Made by a program: the position numbers and the translations under genes
Shown here: one piece after another, positions 1 through 14,072 of the stretch
Layout: each line of letters starts with the position of its first letter
How positions within the stretch are numbered: the stretch's first letter is position 1
Notes under the pieces: model-generated
Database searches by the model: none
Told to the model about the DNA's origin: nothing
The model's input: only the letters and a program-made list of their open reading frames with translations
Assembly: GCA_020747065.1 (NCBI GenBank)
Contig: JAGMVK010000002.1
Coordinates: forward strand, 2,666,001-2,730,000
DNA from: Cadophora sp. MPI-SDFR-AT-0126
Taxonomy: Eukaryota > Ascomycota > Leotiomycetes > Helotiales > Ploettnerulaceae
DNA length: 64,000 bases
Direction: 5' to 3'

Positions 1-28
1 TGAAGAGAGCACGTTTGAATCTAAAATC

Positions 29-2085
29 ATGGCATCCTCATCCTCTTCACGCAGCTTAATGCCACCGCCTCCTCTCCCACCCGGGCGTGGCATGTCCACA
101 AATCCATCAACTCCAGACCCAGACATCGCTTCTGATTCAGACTCGGACACAGTAACAGGAACACCCTCTCACGCCTCATCACCATCCTGGTCACAAACAC
201 TCGACACCAAGAACAACTTAGAGAGCAAGTACCTAGCAACCATAACAGCTCCTTTCCTTCTTGAAGATCTGAAAGCAGCCGTGTCAGGGTACCATGCGAC
301 AGCTTCTTACTGCTTGGGAGGGAAAGTTCTGATATCTACTCCCAGGGAGACAGAAGGAAGAACTAATGCAATGGATGAGAGCGAGGAAGAGGACAACGAA
401 AGCAATAACTCGTCCCAAGCACCCATGAAATCCCCTGCCATAACCATCCGTTTCGACTCCCCTCCAACATCACGAGACACGCCCGACCAGAAGATCCATA
501 AAGTCACATTCCCCATTCGGACCCCATCACAAACCCGATTCTCATCCAAAGTATCCACTCCAGTTCCCAGCTCGACACTGACTTCTCTTCTCCGGGCCTG
601 CACACCCGCAACATTTGGCCACGCCGGCCGTGACGTTCTCGACGAAAGACATCGCAAAGCAGGAAAACTAGATGCCGAGAACTTCAGTACTAACTTCCAT
701 CCTGCAGATTATGGCATCTTGGATGCCGTGAAACAGACGCTTTTGCCGGGATTGAATGGTACAGGATTGGGAACGGCAATAGGTGTAGGGAGCGGGAGGG
801 AGGAGCATTGGGGTGTGAGGGCGGAGTTGTATAAGTTGAATGTAGGTCCCTTTGCATGTTTGCTTTTGGGAATCAGTCTTATGTGCTGACGAGTGATTGA
901 GTAGGTGTATTCTGGGCCATCTGGGATGTTTCAGAAACATGTTGATACACCACGAGGAGCGACTCAGTTTGGGAGTCTGGTTGTTTGTTTGCCTTGCGCT
1001 CATGAAGGTGTCTCTCTTTCCCTATTCCTTTCCTTCCCAACCAGATCGAACACTGATCGAAAATACTAGGTGGCCAACTCCTCGTCTCACACGAAGGCCA
1101 CGTAAGTATCTTCGATTGGAGCACCTCAAACTCGACTCCCGAAGACAAGGACGCCATAAAATGGTGCGCATTCTACAGTGATTGCGAGCACGAAGTCTTG
1201 CCTGTGACGGCCGGCCACCGCGTCACTATAACGTACAACCTGTATGTCTCGGAGCGTGTCGGTGGGATATTGCAGCATTACCCAACTGCAGATCCATCAT
1301 TGTATCCGCTATTCGAGGGCGCGAAGAAGATGTTGGAGGTGCCTGGATTTATGAGCAAAGGTAAACTTAGTCCTTCCCAGTGTAAATGTCCGAGCTGGAA
1401 GAAAGGCTCATATAAGCGATAGGAGGGACACTTGGGTTTTACTGTGCTCATCAATACGCACATGTCCGTAGGGAGACGAATCAACTCATGCCATACGCGC
1501 TAAAAGGCATCGACGCCGTCCTGTTCGCAGTCTTCAGCAGCCTCGGTGTCAACGTCCGCGTCCGTCCCGTCCTCGATAACGAAGCCTGGGAACGAGAAGA
1601 CGAGTATTACCAGACCGAGTACAAGGAACACTGGAACTATGTCGAAGGGGAAGGATTTGAGTCGTGGAAGGCTCGGCAGGTGGCTATCACCAGATACGGA
1701 TCGGGATTCGAGGGAATCGGCTCGAGTGATCATGATGGACTGGAGCTGAGTAAGGTAAGACCTTGTCCTTCCATAAGAACAGAGCCTGCCAGAATCCAGC
1801 GAGAGGAGCTGACGATCCGAGTAGGCTATCAAAAATGACTGGCCACTAGTAGAAAGCTATAGCGTCGAGTGGCTCAATGAGGCTACTGCAGCAGGATGGG
1901 AACCCGCCATAGCGCATCTGAGATACGGGAATGATTACTGTCTCTCGTGGAGCTATTCTCATGCCGCTATTTTCATCGAAATTCCACCAAGAGAGGAGAG
2001 AAAACCGGTTCCAGAAAATGGACTTGGTTTTCCAGACTGGGAGACGAGAGCTGCCGAGGAATCGAAGTGGGGAACAGTGTCTTGA
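29..2085 (+). CDS. 2-oxoglutarate/Fe(II) oxygenase, prolyl 4-hydroxylase-like
   Basis: Five exons: 29-841, 905-1007, 1070-1360, 1423-1754, 1825-2085, giving 599 aa. The first about 200 residues are Ser/Thr/Pro-rich and probably disordered. The catalytic core follows: an HxD pair (His283, Asp285, in KHVDTPR), a GGQLLVSHEGH strand, the distal His346 in SDCEHEV and a 2-oxoglutarate-binding Arg356 in GHRVTITYNLY. This is the order expected of the Fe(2+)/2OG dioxygenase fold. The C-terminus ends with an AAIFIEIPP strand typical of fungal members of this family. There is no signal peptide or ER-retention motif, so a cytosolic or nuclear role is more likely than collagen-type hydroxylation. The substrate is unknown. 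It converges on the AP-2 mu gene, with about 330 bp between the stops. The family call is firm; the reaction is inferred. Confidence 0.85.
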
Positions 2086-2419
2086 GGTGTATGGACCGAC
2101 AGAGTGTCGAACCATGTTTTGAATGGTTTCGAGACTTGAGAGTTAGGTTTCTATGGGATGTCATTGGGATCTAATTCGTGCAAGTCAGCTTGAGCAATTC
2201 TCATTCTTTGATACCATCTTTTTCATAACTTTTGATGGCGTTCTGTTTGATGCTAGTTATGGCTCATGGAAGTAAATCTTGATAGATCGATTACAATTTC
2301 ATTATCTTTAGCACCCGCGACGCCTATGCCATGCACGCTCCTCCCAAACGCCATGAAGAAGAATCAAAATCTGAGGCATATCAGCAAAGCGTACGTAAAT
2401 CTGGGCTTAGGAATGGATG

Positions 2420-3781
2420 TTACCGTATCTCGTAGGATCCCGCTCTTGTCATATACCTCACCCACTTCACCGAAGAGTAATTGCTCTTCTCAAACACCTT
2501 CAAATATCTTACAAGTAATCCAGAACTCGTAAACATTAGGAGACTGAAGTTTAAGCTCAAAGGCGGCCTCGACCAAGCTTTTTGATTCGTCATACTCGTC
2601 AAAGTCGCCTCCGCACTCAAGACGAACTCGTTCTGTCCAGTAAATCTTGGGATCTTCCAAACGATGTTGTTCTCACTTGGCTCGTACTTCGCCTTTCCTT
2701 GTGTACACCTCTCTGTGATCTTTGCTGTGTTCAGTGGTGTAGGTACTCGCACAACGACGTTTGTCGCAAATAGCTTACTTCCGTAGTTTGCTCGAATTGC
2801 TATGCTGTACTCCACTTTGGTCTTCCCAACCTCGTTGACAATGGCATGTACCTTGAATGGCAAATTGACATTCTCCGTTGCTCGGTACCGCATCAACTCA
2901 AACTCTCCGTCGGGCGGGATGAAGGAAATAATTCTGTCTGTATCAAACTTTCCAAGCTTCACACACTGATGGAATTGGCAGTCCTCCAGCGTAACACTTC
3001 CAGCCGCAGCTTTGGTAGCTTTCGTACCCAGTCGATTTCCAGACTCCAAAGAAGAAAGGTTGTCACCGTCCAGCAGTAGTCGATCGTTAAGGCCGAATTT
3101 GCATTCTGGTGTGCCGGTAAGGTATGCGCGCATAACGATTTGTCCGTTGACGTCTGCGCGAAGGACGGTTCCCGTAGCAGACATGAGGAGGTTCACATCT
3201 TCGATGACATCGACGAAGGCTTCGTTCTTGCGGTATTTGACATCCGCTTTCCGCCATGATAGTGCGCCGGTTGCTTGCATGGTAATCTTGGCCGAGTCCT
3301 CCATCGTCCTCTCTGACTTGACTCCTTCAGTGGTAATGTACATCTTGAGGGTATCTGTTTCGGTATTTTGAGGGTATCCAAAGTCCAGAATTTCTGTTCG
3401 ATAGTATCAGTAGCTATATCTTCAAGTTCAGAATCCAGACGAACCATCCAAGAGCTCGTAGACTAGCACAAAGTTATTCTTGACTGCCTCCTCATCGAAT
3501 TTCCCAAAATATCCCTTTCCAAGCGCAATCAGCCTGTATAGAAACTCGAAAACCAGCGCCGCGTTCGCATTGCTCTTGGTGATTGCAACTAGATAGATAT
3601 TCTCGTGCTTGACATGGCTGAAGGTGGTGCTTCCTAATGTGAGAATTGGAGATCGGACTTGGGCATTGGAGATAACTTGAATTCGAAATACGTCTGCGAG
3701 GCGTGGTCTGCAGTCATTCCGGAAGGCGCGGAATATCAAATTCTCTCCCTTCTGATTGAATATCAATATGCCGGACAGCAT
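2420..3781 (-). CDS. apm4: AP-2 adaptor complex mu subunit
   Basis: Complement of 2420-3393 and 3445-3781, 436 aa, with one 51-bp intron splicing YELLD to EILDFGYPQ. It is the medium chain of the AP-2 clathrin adaptor, which binds YxxPhi sorting signals and acts in endocytosis at the plasma membrane. The start MLSGILIFNQKGENLIF is the conserved N-terminus of the longin-like domain (about residues 1-140). The reading frame is open for 59 more codons upstream, but that stretch is low complexity and lies outside the family's usual length. The mu homology domain occupies roughly residues 165-436 and ends with the conserved WVRYMTRAGSYEIR. Nothing looks abnormal. Confidence 0.95.
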
Positions 3782-4205
3782 CTTGAATTTGAGGCGGGAA
3801 GAGCTGTTGTTGGGAGGTGGTTGTTGATCTGGAGGTTCCAATGTGGGGGAGCTTTCAAATGTCCCAGCCGCTGGGAGATGCCGACCAGCTCTTCTGGAAC
3901 GAGACTGGTCAGGGGCAAAAAAAAGTGTGCCACAAGGCTGACACTTTTGTTTCAACATCTTCAGTGGATCCGAGGCAACAAGTTATGGATAAAACCTTTG
4001 AAATCAAGAAGGAATATTTATCAACTCCATTGGCAACTGCAAGATACTCGTGATTCAATTTGGCCTCACCCAAAGAAGGAAATCTATGGCATATCAGGGG
4101 TAATTTACTAGCTGTACAGGAACGAGGTATTGTCCATAAAACACATGAAAGAAAATGCATTAACGCTCCATGTGCCTTCCCCATCATCTAATTCACAAGG
4201 TATCC

Positions 4206-5522
<1,317 letters not shown>

Positions 5523-5836
5523 CTTGCCTGGGACAATTGATGTCAGGAAATAAAGCGCTGAGTGAATGGAAGAATTGGTTTGGAGTTGGAATAACTTCAA
5601 GGAAAGAGCCGGAGCTTGGCCTGGCTGGTCCGCGAGAAGAAGCTTGACCGGGATTTACCGACTGGGACAATGAGATCCCTGAAATATTTTTGAGACCCAA
5701 GAACCCCACCATCTGTACTTACAGCACAACACGACACAATTTGCAGAACAACTCAACGACGTCGGTGACTTCGACTTTATGCTGACAGCGAGGTCAACAC
5801 CTTGGTCGAAAGGGGAGAGAGAACATATTTGGAGAT
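5523..5836. promoter_or_regulatory. Shared LSC1/ELP3 divergent promoter region
   Basis: The 314 bp between two divergent start codons must hold both 5' leaders and core promoters. I see no strong TATA box. The short distance suggests a bidirectional promoter for these two housekeeping genes, which is inference from spacing only. Confidence 0.5.
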
Positions 5837-7677
5837 ATGGCGACCGAAACGTGGACGATGACCCTCTCCGAGAGGCAAAGAAAACCTCACGATTCAAACC
5901 TACCTCCAGAGAACGAACGATCATTACGAGCTTGTTCAGATATTGTCAGCTTCCTAGTCCAAGATCATGAAGCTCAACAAGATCCTTCAGCTCCCAGGAA
6001 AGATGTCAATCTTAACAGTCTGCGGGCAAAGATGTCCAAAAAGCACAGGTTGAGCAATATGCCACCACTTACTGCCATTATTGCTGCTATTCCAGAGCAC
6101 TATAAGAAGTACATTTTGCCAAAATTGATAGCAAAGCCCATTCGTAAGTATTTGCCCCTATTTTACCATACATCTTTCTAACTATTGGTAGGAAGTGCAT
6201 CAGGTATTGCGGTAGTTGCAGTAATGTGCAAACCTCACAGATGCCCGCACATTGCCTACACTGGCAACATCTGCGTCTATTGCCCTGGTGGACCAGATTC
6301 CGATTTCGAATACTCCACACAATCTTACACCGGCTATGAGCCTACATCTATGAGAGCCATTCGAGCACGATATGATCCCTTTGAGCAGGCACGAGGACGA
6401 GTAGACCAGATAAAATCCTTGGGACATAGTGTGGACAAGGTTGAATATATCATTATGGGTGGCACGTTCATGTCTTTGGCTCAGAGCTACCGAGAGAGCT
6501 TCATCTCACAGTTGCACAATGCACTCAGTGGATACCAGGGCAATAATGTGGACGAGGCAGTCGAGGCTGGGGAGATGAGCAATATCAAATGTGTGGGAAT
6601 CACAATTGAAACTCGACCAGATTACTGTTTGGCAACGCATTTGACGGATATGCTGCGATATGGATGCACGCGTCTGGAAATTGGTGTGCAATCTCTCTAC
6701 GAGGATGTTGCTCGTGATACGAACCGAGGACATACAGTTGCATCTGTGGCGGAGACTTTCTGCCTTTCTAAAGATGCCGGATTCAAAGTCGTTAGCCATA
6801 TGATGCCAGATTTACCGAACGTTGGCATGGAGCGAGATTTGGATCAATTCAGGGAGTATTTCGAGAATCCAGCTTTCCGAACAGATGGACTGAAGATCTA
6901 CCCAACTCTTGTCATTCGAGGCACTGGATTGTACGAGTTATGGAGAACAGGAAGATACAAGAATTATACTCCCAATGCTCTCATCGACATTGTGGCTCGA
7001 ATTCTGGCTCTTGTCCCCCCCTGGACTCGTATCTATCGTGTGCAGAGAGACATTCCAATGCCACTAGTCACATCAGGTGTCGAAAATGGAAATTTGAGAG
7101 AACTGGCACTAAGCAGGATGAAGGATTTCGGAACCACTTGCCGAGATGTCAGGACTCGCGAAGTGGGCATCAATGAAGTCAAGAACAAAATCCGACCATC
7201 GCAAGTCGAGCTCGTGCGTCGAGACTACACGGCAAATGGCGGATGGGAGACTTTCTTGGCTTATGAGGATCCCAAACAAGACATTCTCATTGGACTTCTT
7301 CGTCTCAGAAAGTGTTCTAAGAAGTACACTTTCCGCCCCGAGCTCGTCGGTCAGCCAACAAGTCTTGTCCGCGAGTTGCACGTTTATGGCTCTGCTGTGC
7401 CTGTTCATGCTCGTGATCCACGCAAATTCCAGCATCAAGGATATGGTACTTTGCTGATGGAGGAAGCCGAAAGAATTGCCAGAGACGAGCACGGCAGTAC
7501 TAAAATCAGTGTTATTTCCGGTGTGGGGACGAGAGATTATTATAGAAGGCTGGGATACTGGCTAGATGGTATGCGAATCGCTAGAAGTTTTGACAGGTAT
7601 GCTGACAATGTGCAGGGCCCTACATGAGCAAGAATATCAAGCCCAGGGATGAAGACGATAGCGACGATGACTTCTGA
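5837..7677 (+). CDS. ELP3: Elongator complex catalytic subunit Elp3
   Basis: Three exons: 5837-6143, 6192-7568, 7616-7677, giving 581 aa. Elp3 is the radical-SAM/acetyltransferase subunit of Elongator that starts cm5U/mcm5s2U modification of wobble uridine in tRNAs. The radical-SAM cluster cysteines are visible as Cys120, Cys130 and Cys133 ([14 protein letters not shown]). The conserved [18 protein letters not shown] segment and the [11 protein letters not shown] strand follow. The C-terminal KAT domain has the acetyl-CoA loop [15 protein letters not shown] and the [15 protein letters not shown] end. The terminal exon is short and acidic (DEDDSDDDF). All catalytic features look intact. Confidence 0.96.
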
Positions 7678-8163
7678 GCAAAATTGCACCCAACGAGATG
7701 GTATACAACATCCACTACGCAACATCGATCACTAACGAGAGATCGACATTACTGCTGAGAGAGGAATCAGAAAGAAGTTAGCTGCGTGCCATACTGCCCA
7801 ATTACAAGGCCGCAGGACGTTCGATCCCAGAGCGAGCCACGGAACCTTCGGTCTGACATTATGTCGCCACTAGGGCCTTCAAGACCCCCGATGATTCACG
7901 GATGACCAAGGGCTGCGCTCGGTGGACTTTCGAGCCAAGCCTAGACACAAGTCAAAGACAGCCGCTCCTATTGTAGGATCCGACCGCAGAGATTCGCCCT
8001 TTTCATGAACGTGAGGGATAGGGTCCCAGACCAATACAATTCACTTTCTACCAGGGATCCCTCTGCCATCTCCGCTGTTGCAAATTACCCTCTCTGAGTG
8101 TCAGCTCTTTTCTGTTACTTTACAATTAATATGCAGAATACTAACTCCCTCGCTTAGGGAAAC

Positions 8164-8169
8164 GGCTAA
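8164..8169 (+). promoter_or_regulatory. Possible XlnR/Xyr1 site (GGCTAA)
   Basis: GGCTAA matches the GGCTAR core bound by the fungal (hemi)cellulase activator XlnR. It lies about 980 bp upstream of the xyloglucanase start. A six-base match is weak evidence, and the distance lowers confidence. Confidence 0.2.
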
Positions 8170-9063
8170 GTGGCTGTCCATCTCAGTTCCCATTCTGACA
8201 GGGTATCAACATGCAAGACTCTCCTTTGGATGATTCATGCAATGAATGTGGATTCAAAATCAACATACTAGAATATACTGGCGATATTCCATCATTCCAA
8301 CGTACCAACACGTGACTCAAATTGAGCAGTGCATCTTCCCGCATCTTGCGATCTGGTTCTTCATCTCCAGTTCAACCCACATCAGCAGTATTGCTAGTCG
8401 CTAACCGGGTACTAGGGACTGGTCAACGCGTAATATATTACTTTCGTAGTCCAGGGCCGTTGACAACCTCATGGCGATTCATGAGTCCTGATGAGGGGTC
8501 CTCATCTCACGGAAAGCGTTGATTCCACCATTCGCCATCCTTCTTTTCTACATCCACAGTCAAATGAATTATTGACTCCGTGCGCTTTGAGTACCGAGGC
8601 ATCCGCCCCAAAAGCAAGTGCTAAGATTGAAGTCCCCTGAAATCGGATCTAGGCTGTTACGATGCGCCGGATAAAATCGACGGCTGCAGCAGCCGGCACG
8701 ACATCAGTCAGGACACTTTTCAACCCAGTATCCCATATCACGCGGAGGTCTTTTTCAGACGCTCGAACCAATAACAGCGACATTGTACTTCAAGCCCTAG
8801 TTCGGTACGGACCGAGAAGTCCCGCTGTGTTGAGCCAGAGCATGGAAAGGCGAATTGTATGGCCGTCTTTACCCCAGATTTGGCCCGTAAAGCGCAGATT
8901 CGTGAGCGATGCGGGGTGCCTTGCAGTATTCCACCAGTGCTCGATGGCATAGCGTGCAAGGAACAAGGCACGAGAGGATGCAAATGCTTCGCAGCTAGGG
9001 TTCGCGTCCCTGTGTTCCTGAATGAGGTGATGGTGTATTAAATCTTCGGATCCAGATTGAGAA

Positions 9064-9082
9064 GCGGGGAGAATATTATATA
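9064..9082 (+). promoter_or_regulatory. CreA-like site and TATA box of the xyloglucanase
   Basis: GCGGGG at 9064-9069 fits the carbon-catabolite repressor consensus SYGGRG, and a second copy lies at 8911-8916. TATATA at 9077-9082 is about 70 bp upstream of the start codon, a sensible core-promoter distance. Repression by glucose is expected for such enzymes but is inferred here. Confidence 0.35.
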
Positions 9083-9148
9083 GGGCTCATCGTACCTTGA
9101 AGGCGTGTTTTTCTGGCTGTGGCTATTTAATCTCCCATTTCTTGCATC

Positions 9149-12100
9149 ATGTTTCTCTTTCAAGGTGCGGCCTTGCTGGCTGCGAGTCTGCTTTCGACGT
9201 CTGTTGAGGCCGTAGCCTCGCAAGCCTTCACTTGGAAGAATGTCAAGATTGGAGGTATGAGCACAATTTGATTCATGTTAAGGACTGCAATAACGCGAAG
9301 ATCCAGGTGGCGGAGGATTCGTCCCAGGAATTGTTTTCAATCCCTCGGCCAAGGGACTAGCCTATGCTCGAACTGATATTGGAGGAGCATATCGTCTCAA
9401 TGCCGACGACTCTTGGACTCCTTTGATGGACTCTGTAAACGGCTCGAACTGGTCAGTCCAGAGTCCATCGATCTTGTATCTTCAAAGTTAACAACATAGG
9501 CACAATTGGGGTATCGACGCACTTGCAACTGATCCAGTCGAGACCAACCGCCTTTATGTCGCTGTAGGAATGTATACTAATGAATGGGATCCGAATATGG
9601 GATCTATACTTCGTTCCACCGATCAAGGAAACACCTGGTTGGAAACAAAACTACCTTTCAAGGTTGGTGGAAACATGCCCGGGCGTGGCATAGGCGAGGT
9701 GAGCTTCAATTCCGCCCCCGGATTGCCCTTTTCTGATAGATGAAGCGTCTTGCTGTCGACCCTAAGAGCAACAACATCATTTACTTTGGAGCAAGAAGCG
9801 GCAATGGTCTCTACAAGAGCACGGATTATGGTGCTACGTTCTCAAAAGTCACCGCTTTCAAATGGCCTGGTGAGTCAAACTTGGATTTGAGAAGACAAGT
9901 TCTGATTATTCCCAGGGACGTACTTCCAAGATTCAACTAGCACATACACATCTGATCCTGTTGGTATTGCCTGGATTACGTTTGATACAACGACTGGAAC
10001 CAAGGGATCTGCTACGCCAAGGATTTTCGTTGGTATGCTTTTTGCAGTTCCCGAATTAGTACCTGATCTGACAAAACAGGCGTCGTTGATGCTGGACAAT
10101 CGGTGTTCAAGTCCGAAGATGGTGGTGTCACTTGTAAGTCGCTCCAATGGTTCTCTATTCTATCAGCTGATCAATCCTAGGGGCTTGGGTTGCCGGAGAG
10201 CCTCAACTTGGATTCATCCCACATAAAGGTGTTCTTTCACCTGCCGAGAAGGTATTGTACGTGACATACGCGAATGGTGTTGGACCATACGACGGAACCA
10301 ATGGCACACTGCACAAGTACAACATCACTTCTGGAGCGTGGACTGATATCAGCCCGACACCTCTCGCGACAACCTATTATGGATATGGTGGTCTGGCTGT
10401 TGACTTGCAGCGACCTGGAACTTTGATGGTTGCAGCACTCAATTGCTGGTGGCCCGATGAGCTTATCTGGAGAAGCACGAACGGAGGAGCAACTTGGTCG
10501 CCAATCTGGGAATTCAATGGATATCCCGCCATCAATTAGTAAGCTCTTTGTTTCACATGAAATATCAAGGATATTGCTAATAGAATCTAGCTATTATGGC
10601 TATGACATCTCGCAAGCCCCTTGGCTAGTAGACAGAACCTCCACTGCAGAGTTCATTTCCAGAGTAGGGTGGATGGTAGAAGCGCTGGTTATCGATCCCT
10701 TTGATTCAAATCATTGTGAGTAGATGCAATCGTTGTTACACACACCTACTGAAAGATATAGGGTTGTATGGTACTGGAGCCACCATTTATGGAAGCAGAG
10801 ATCTTCTGAACTGGGACTCCGTCCATAACGTGACCGTCAAGTCTCTCGCCAACGGTATTGAGGAGACAGCTGTCCTTGGACTTCTCGTTGTGCCCGGCGG
10901 CCCTCCTCTTCTGTCCGCAGTAGGAGACATTGGAGGTTTTACTCACACCAGCTTGGATGTCGCCCCCGATCAAGCTTGGCACACACCGACCTACGGCACA
11001 ACTCGAGATATCGATTATGCCGGCAACAAGCCCGCAAACTTGGTCAGATCAGGAGAAAGCGACACATCTATCAATGTTGCTGTCTCTTTCAACTATGCAT
11101 CAACATGGAACCCATACTATGGTGCCTCCCAGAGCACTGGACCAGGTAAGGTTGCGATTTCAGCTGATGCTGATAGCATCCTATTAATGTCCTCCGCCAA
11201 TGGACCCCTCATTTCGAAGAATACTGCCACGTTCAGTGCCATTCCGACGCTCCCATCTGGAGCAGCCATTGCATCTGACAAGAGAAACAATTCTTACTTC
11301 TATGGAGGTTCAGCTGGCAGGTAAGTTGTTTCTCGTCCTCATCATGCCTCTCGCTTACCCAAAAACAACTAGTTTTTACGTGTCATCAGACGTCGGCGTC
11401 ACATTTGCAAAGACTGCCACCCTGGGTGCCTCGACTGCTGTCAATCAGATCCGAGTCCATCCGACTGTCGCAGGTGATGTGTGGGTAAGCACCGATATTG
11501 GACTCTTCCATTCTACAAACTTCGGAAGCACCTTCACTCAAGTCGGAAGTGGCGTTACAGCCGGATGGAGCTTTGGTAAGACTTTTCACGTCTGTTACCT
11601 CTCATGCATGCTAATTATGAACTCTCATAGCTCTTGGAGCTGGCGCCAAGGCCACCGCCTACCCAACCATCTATGGCTTCTTCACTATCTCCGGCACAAC
11701 CGCTCTCTTCAAGACCGAAGACGCAGGACTCAACTGGTTCATGATCAGCGACGCAGCCCATGGCTTTGGTGCTGCATCCGCAAATGTCGTAGGCGCTGAT
11801 ATGGCGGTCTATGGAAAAGTATACGTCGGCACCAATGGTCGCGGGATTTTCTACGGCATTGCTTCCGGCACACTTCCCCCTTCGACTGTGACGGCTTCGG
11901 TTACATCGACAAGCAGGGCTACGTCTGGATCGAGCAGTGTACCAACAACCGCCTCGACATCTGCGACCTCCAGCAAGCCTACCACGATCATCACCACTAC
12001 CAGCTCGAGATCATCGACGACTAGCACTGCGGCCACAGCGACAACTCCGTGAGTACATCACTGAGAGTTTCGGAGACGCAGCTGACTTTGGCATAGTTCA

Positions 12101-12332
12101 TCTACTGCAGCAGCAGGTCCATACGGACAATGTAAGTAATTTTGGGCCAAACATTTGGATACAACTGACAAAGGATAGGCGGAGGTGGACCGGCCTACAC
12201 CGGGCCAACCACTTGTGTCGCTGGTTGGACTTGCAAGTACTCGAATGAATACTATTCGCAATGTAAATGCGCCCGCGTATTGATGTATACAATCACCGAG
12301 GATGATGCTGACTTGAAACAGGCCTGCAATGA
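9149..12332 (+). CDS. Secreted GH74 xyloglucanase with C-terminal CBM1
   Basis: Fourteen exons: 9149-9254, 9307-9451, 9500-9698, 9740-9869, 9916-10032, 10080-10133, 10181-10538, 10591-10715, 10762-11320, 11373-11575, 11631-12048, 12097-12131, 12179-12262, 12322-12332. They sum to 2544 nt, 847 aa. A signal peptide (MFLFQGAALLAASLLSTSVEA) is followed by the GH74 double beta-propeller with many GATFS/GGVTW-type blades. The likely catalytic Asp residues are in HNWGIDALATDP and RDIDYAGNKP. A Ser/Thr-rich linker leads to a fungal cellulose-binding module (QCGGGPAYTGPTTC ... YYSQCLQ) built from the last three exons. The final exon encodes only the last Cys, Leu and Gln. It cleaves xyloglucan in plant cell walls. 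Endo- and chain-end-specific modes cannot be told apart here. Confidence 0.93.
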
Positions 12333-12847
12333 AGAATCGCACAGCGACAGAGGAGAGACTTTCTATTGGCTGTATATAGGATGGAGAAGCAGAAATATGA
12401 GTACGGGAGTGTATATACGGGGTGTAAGGATGATCAAAATCAACTTGTTTTATTTGTGCGCATTCATCTATTTACGAACTCATGCCTTGCATACTTTTTG
12501 CTCTCTTCAGTCCGCGGTGTCACCTCTAGCTCTTCAGAGCAAGCCAATCAAGCGGCCAGGCGGAACCTCTTCATCAACACAAGATCATTTGGCCGATATC
12601 GCCGATATGGTTGTTATTTGAAGCCTTTGTTCTACTCATGCGATCACGGAAAAGAGAGCCTCAAATGGAATAAAGACATCTAGGGGATATATCTTGATAC
12701 AATTGTGTTCCGCTGCACATTCCTGAAAATGCTTTCTTTGTCTGTTTTCGCAATTACGAAGTCTTTCTTCACAATGGGGGAAAATTCTTGAGCTCTCATC
12801 TTGAGAGGTTCCTTGGTGGACAGTAGCTGCAGCTCATCGGGATAGCA
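12333..12847. other. Intergenic, xyloglucanase 3' flank
   Basis: About 515 bp with no recognisable gene or repeat. It probably holds the xyloglucanase 3' UTR and the promoter of the following F-box gene. Confidence 0.5.
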
Positions 12848-14072
12848 ATGGTGTCTTTCCAGACCCTTCCTGCAGAGATTTTGTTCAAGATAGCGCGAAA
12901 TGTGGGCGGTGCCTATCTCCGAGCTCGAGTTGACAGGATTCTTCTTTGTAAATCCTGGTAGGTATCCCCAAGTACAAGAATACCTTGAAAGCATCAAGCT
13001 GATAAAACCTAGGTACAACGTCACTCGATCAATCGTTTGGGAGGACATCACTCTTTCAATTGACAGCTTCGAGCGATATCTTCAAGCTCCAACCAACATG
13101 CAGTCCATCGTCCAGTCCCGAGTCAAATCCCTCTCAATCTCAGGAAGATACGACAACATCGCCATCACCCTCCCCCCACCCTCAGAAACAGAAACAGCCC
13201 ACCAAGAGTCCCAGCACCTCGCCAACCACCGCATCTCCCTCTCAGCTCTTAACACCACCCTCTGCAACTCCCTCACAACATTCTCCACCACCCTCCTCCC
13301 CCAAGCGCACAACCTCCACACCTTCACTCTAAAACTCTCCTCCCAATCCACCATCTTCACCGAAGCAGACACAAAAAAAACATAGACCGACACGCTCTGT
13401 CACATAGTCACTTCCCTCCCGCAGCAAACGCTCACGAGCCTCACGATCGATAAGTTAGGCCAAACATCGAGATTCAGCACGGGCATGAGAGATCCACATG
13501 CGGTGTGTGAGGTCGTGCTAGCGAAAGACGCGCTCCCTCTCTTGAAACATCTGAGGCTGAGAACGCAATGTATCTGTCCGTCTCTCTTCTCTCCCAAGAT
13601 CATCGAAAGTCGCGCAAGTCTCGAAACGCTGGTGATAGCACTCGATGCGTATGTGCCGCAGGCCGGGAAGGTGTACCATGCTCATCGCTGTACGCAGCCG
13701 CAGCAGTCCAGTTGGAGGCTGTTTGATGAAATGGTAGATGCTGCGAGGGGGGCCGTGGAAGCTAGGTGTTTTCCTGGGTTGAAGAAGGTGAGGATTTTGA
13801 GGTATAATGTGCAGGCTTTGGTGTTTTACTCGTTGGATGTTATAGCGGGTAAGGAAGTCGAGGTGCCGGATGGGGTGGCGTGGGATGATGTTGATTGGGA
13901 AGATCGATTGGAAGTGGGAAGGGGTGCAGGGCTGACTTTTCTGGATGGGAATGGAGTATTGGTAGGAGGAGAGATGAACGAAGTAGTGGTGGGAATACCA
14001 TCAGCATCTGAGGTCGTTATGGCTATGGCGGTTCCTGCAACACTAACCACCAATGTCACAGCTCATGGTTGA
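12848..14072 (+). pseudogene. F-box protein gene with one in-frame stop
   Basis: Exons 12848-12957 and 13013-14072 join as LLCKSWY-NVTRSIVWEDITLSIDSF. The N-terminus MVSFQTLPAEILFKIARNV is an F-box-like helix pair, so the product would be a substrate adaptor of an SCF ubiquitin ligase. The frame then meets TAG at 13383-13385, just after an A-rich stretch. Both sides of the stop are in the same frame, and coding-like sequence (TDTLCHIVTSLPQQTLTSL...) continues for more than 220 codons to the stop at 14070-14072. I see no GT-AG intron that would remove the stop. A nonsense mutation, a base error or an unusual read-through are all possible. Loss of function fits the decayed neighbour. Confidence 0.65.

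Larger units (their letters stand above)
7678..9148. other. Intergenic region upstream of the xyloglucanase
   Basis: About 1.5 kb without a convincing gene. Short ORFs exist on both strands but have no family-like content. I found no inverted terminal repeats, tRNA or rRNA. It probably contains the ELP3 3' end and the xyloglucanase promoter. Confidence 0.5.

Noticed and set aside
3782..3958. N-terminal extension of AP-2 mu
   Set aside because: Open frame, but the conserved family start is MLSGILIF at 3781 and the extra residues are low complexity.
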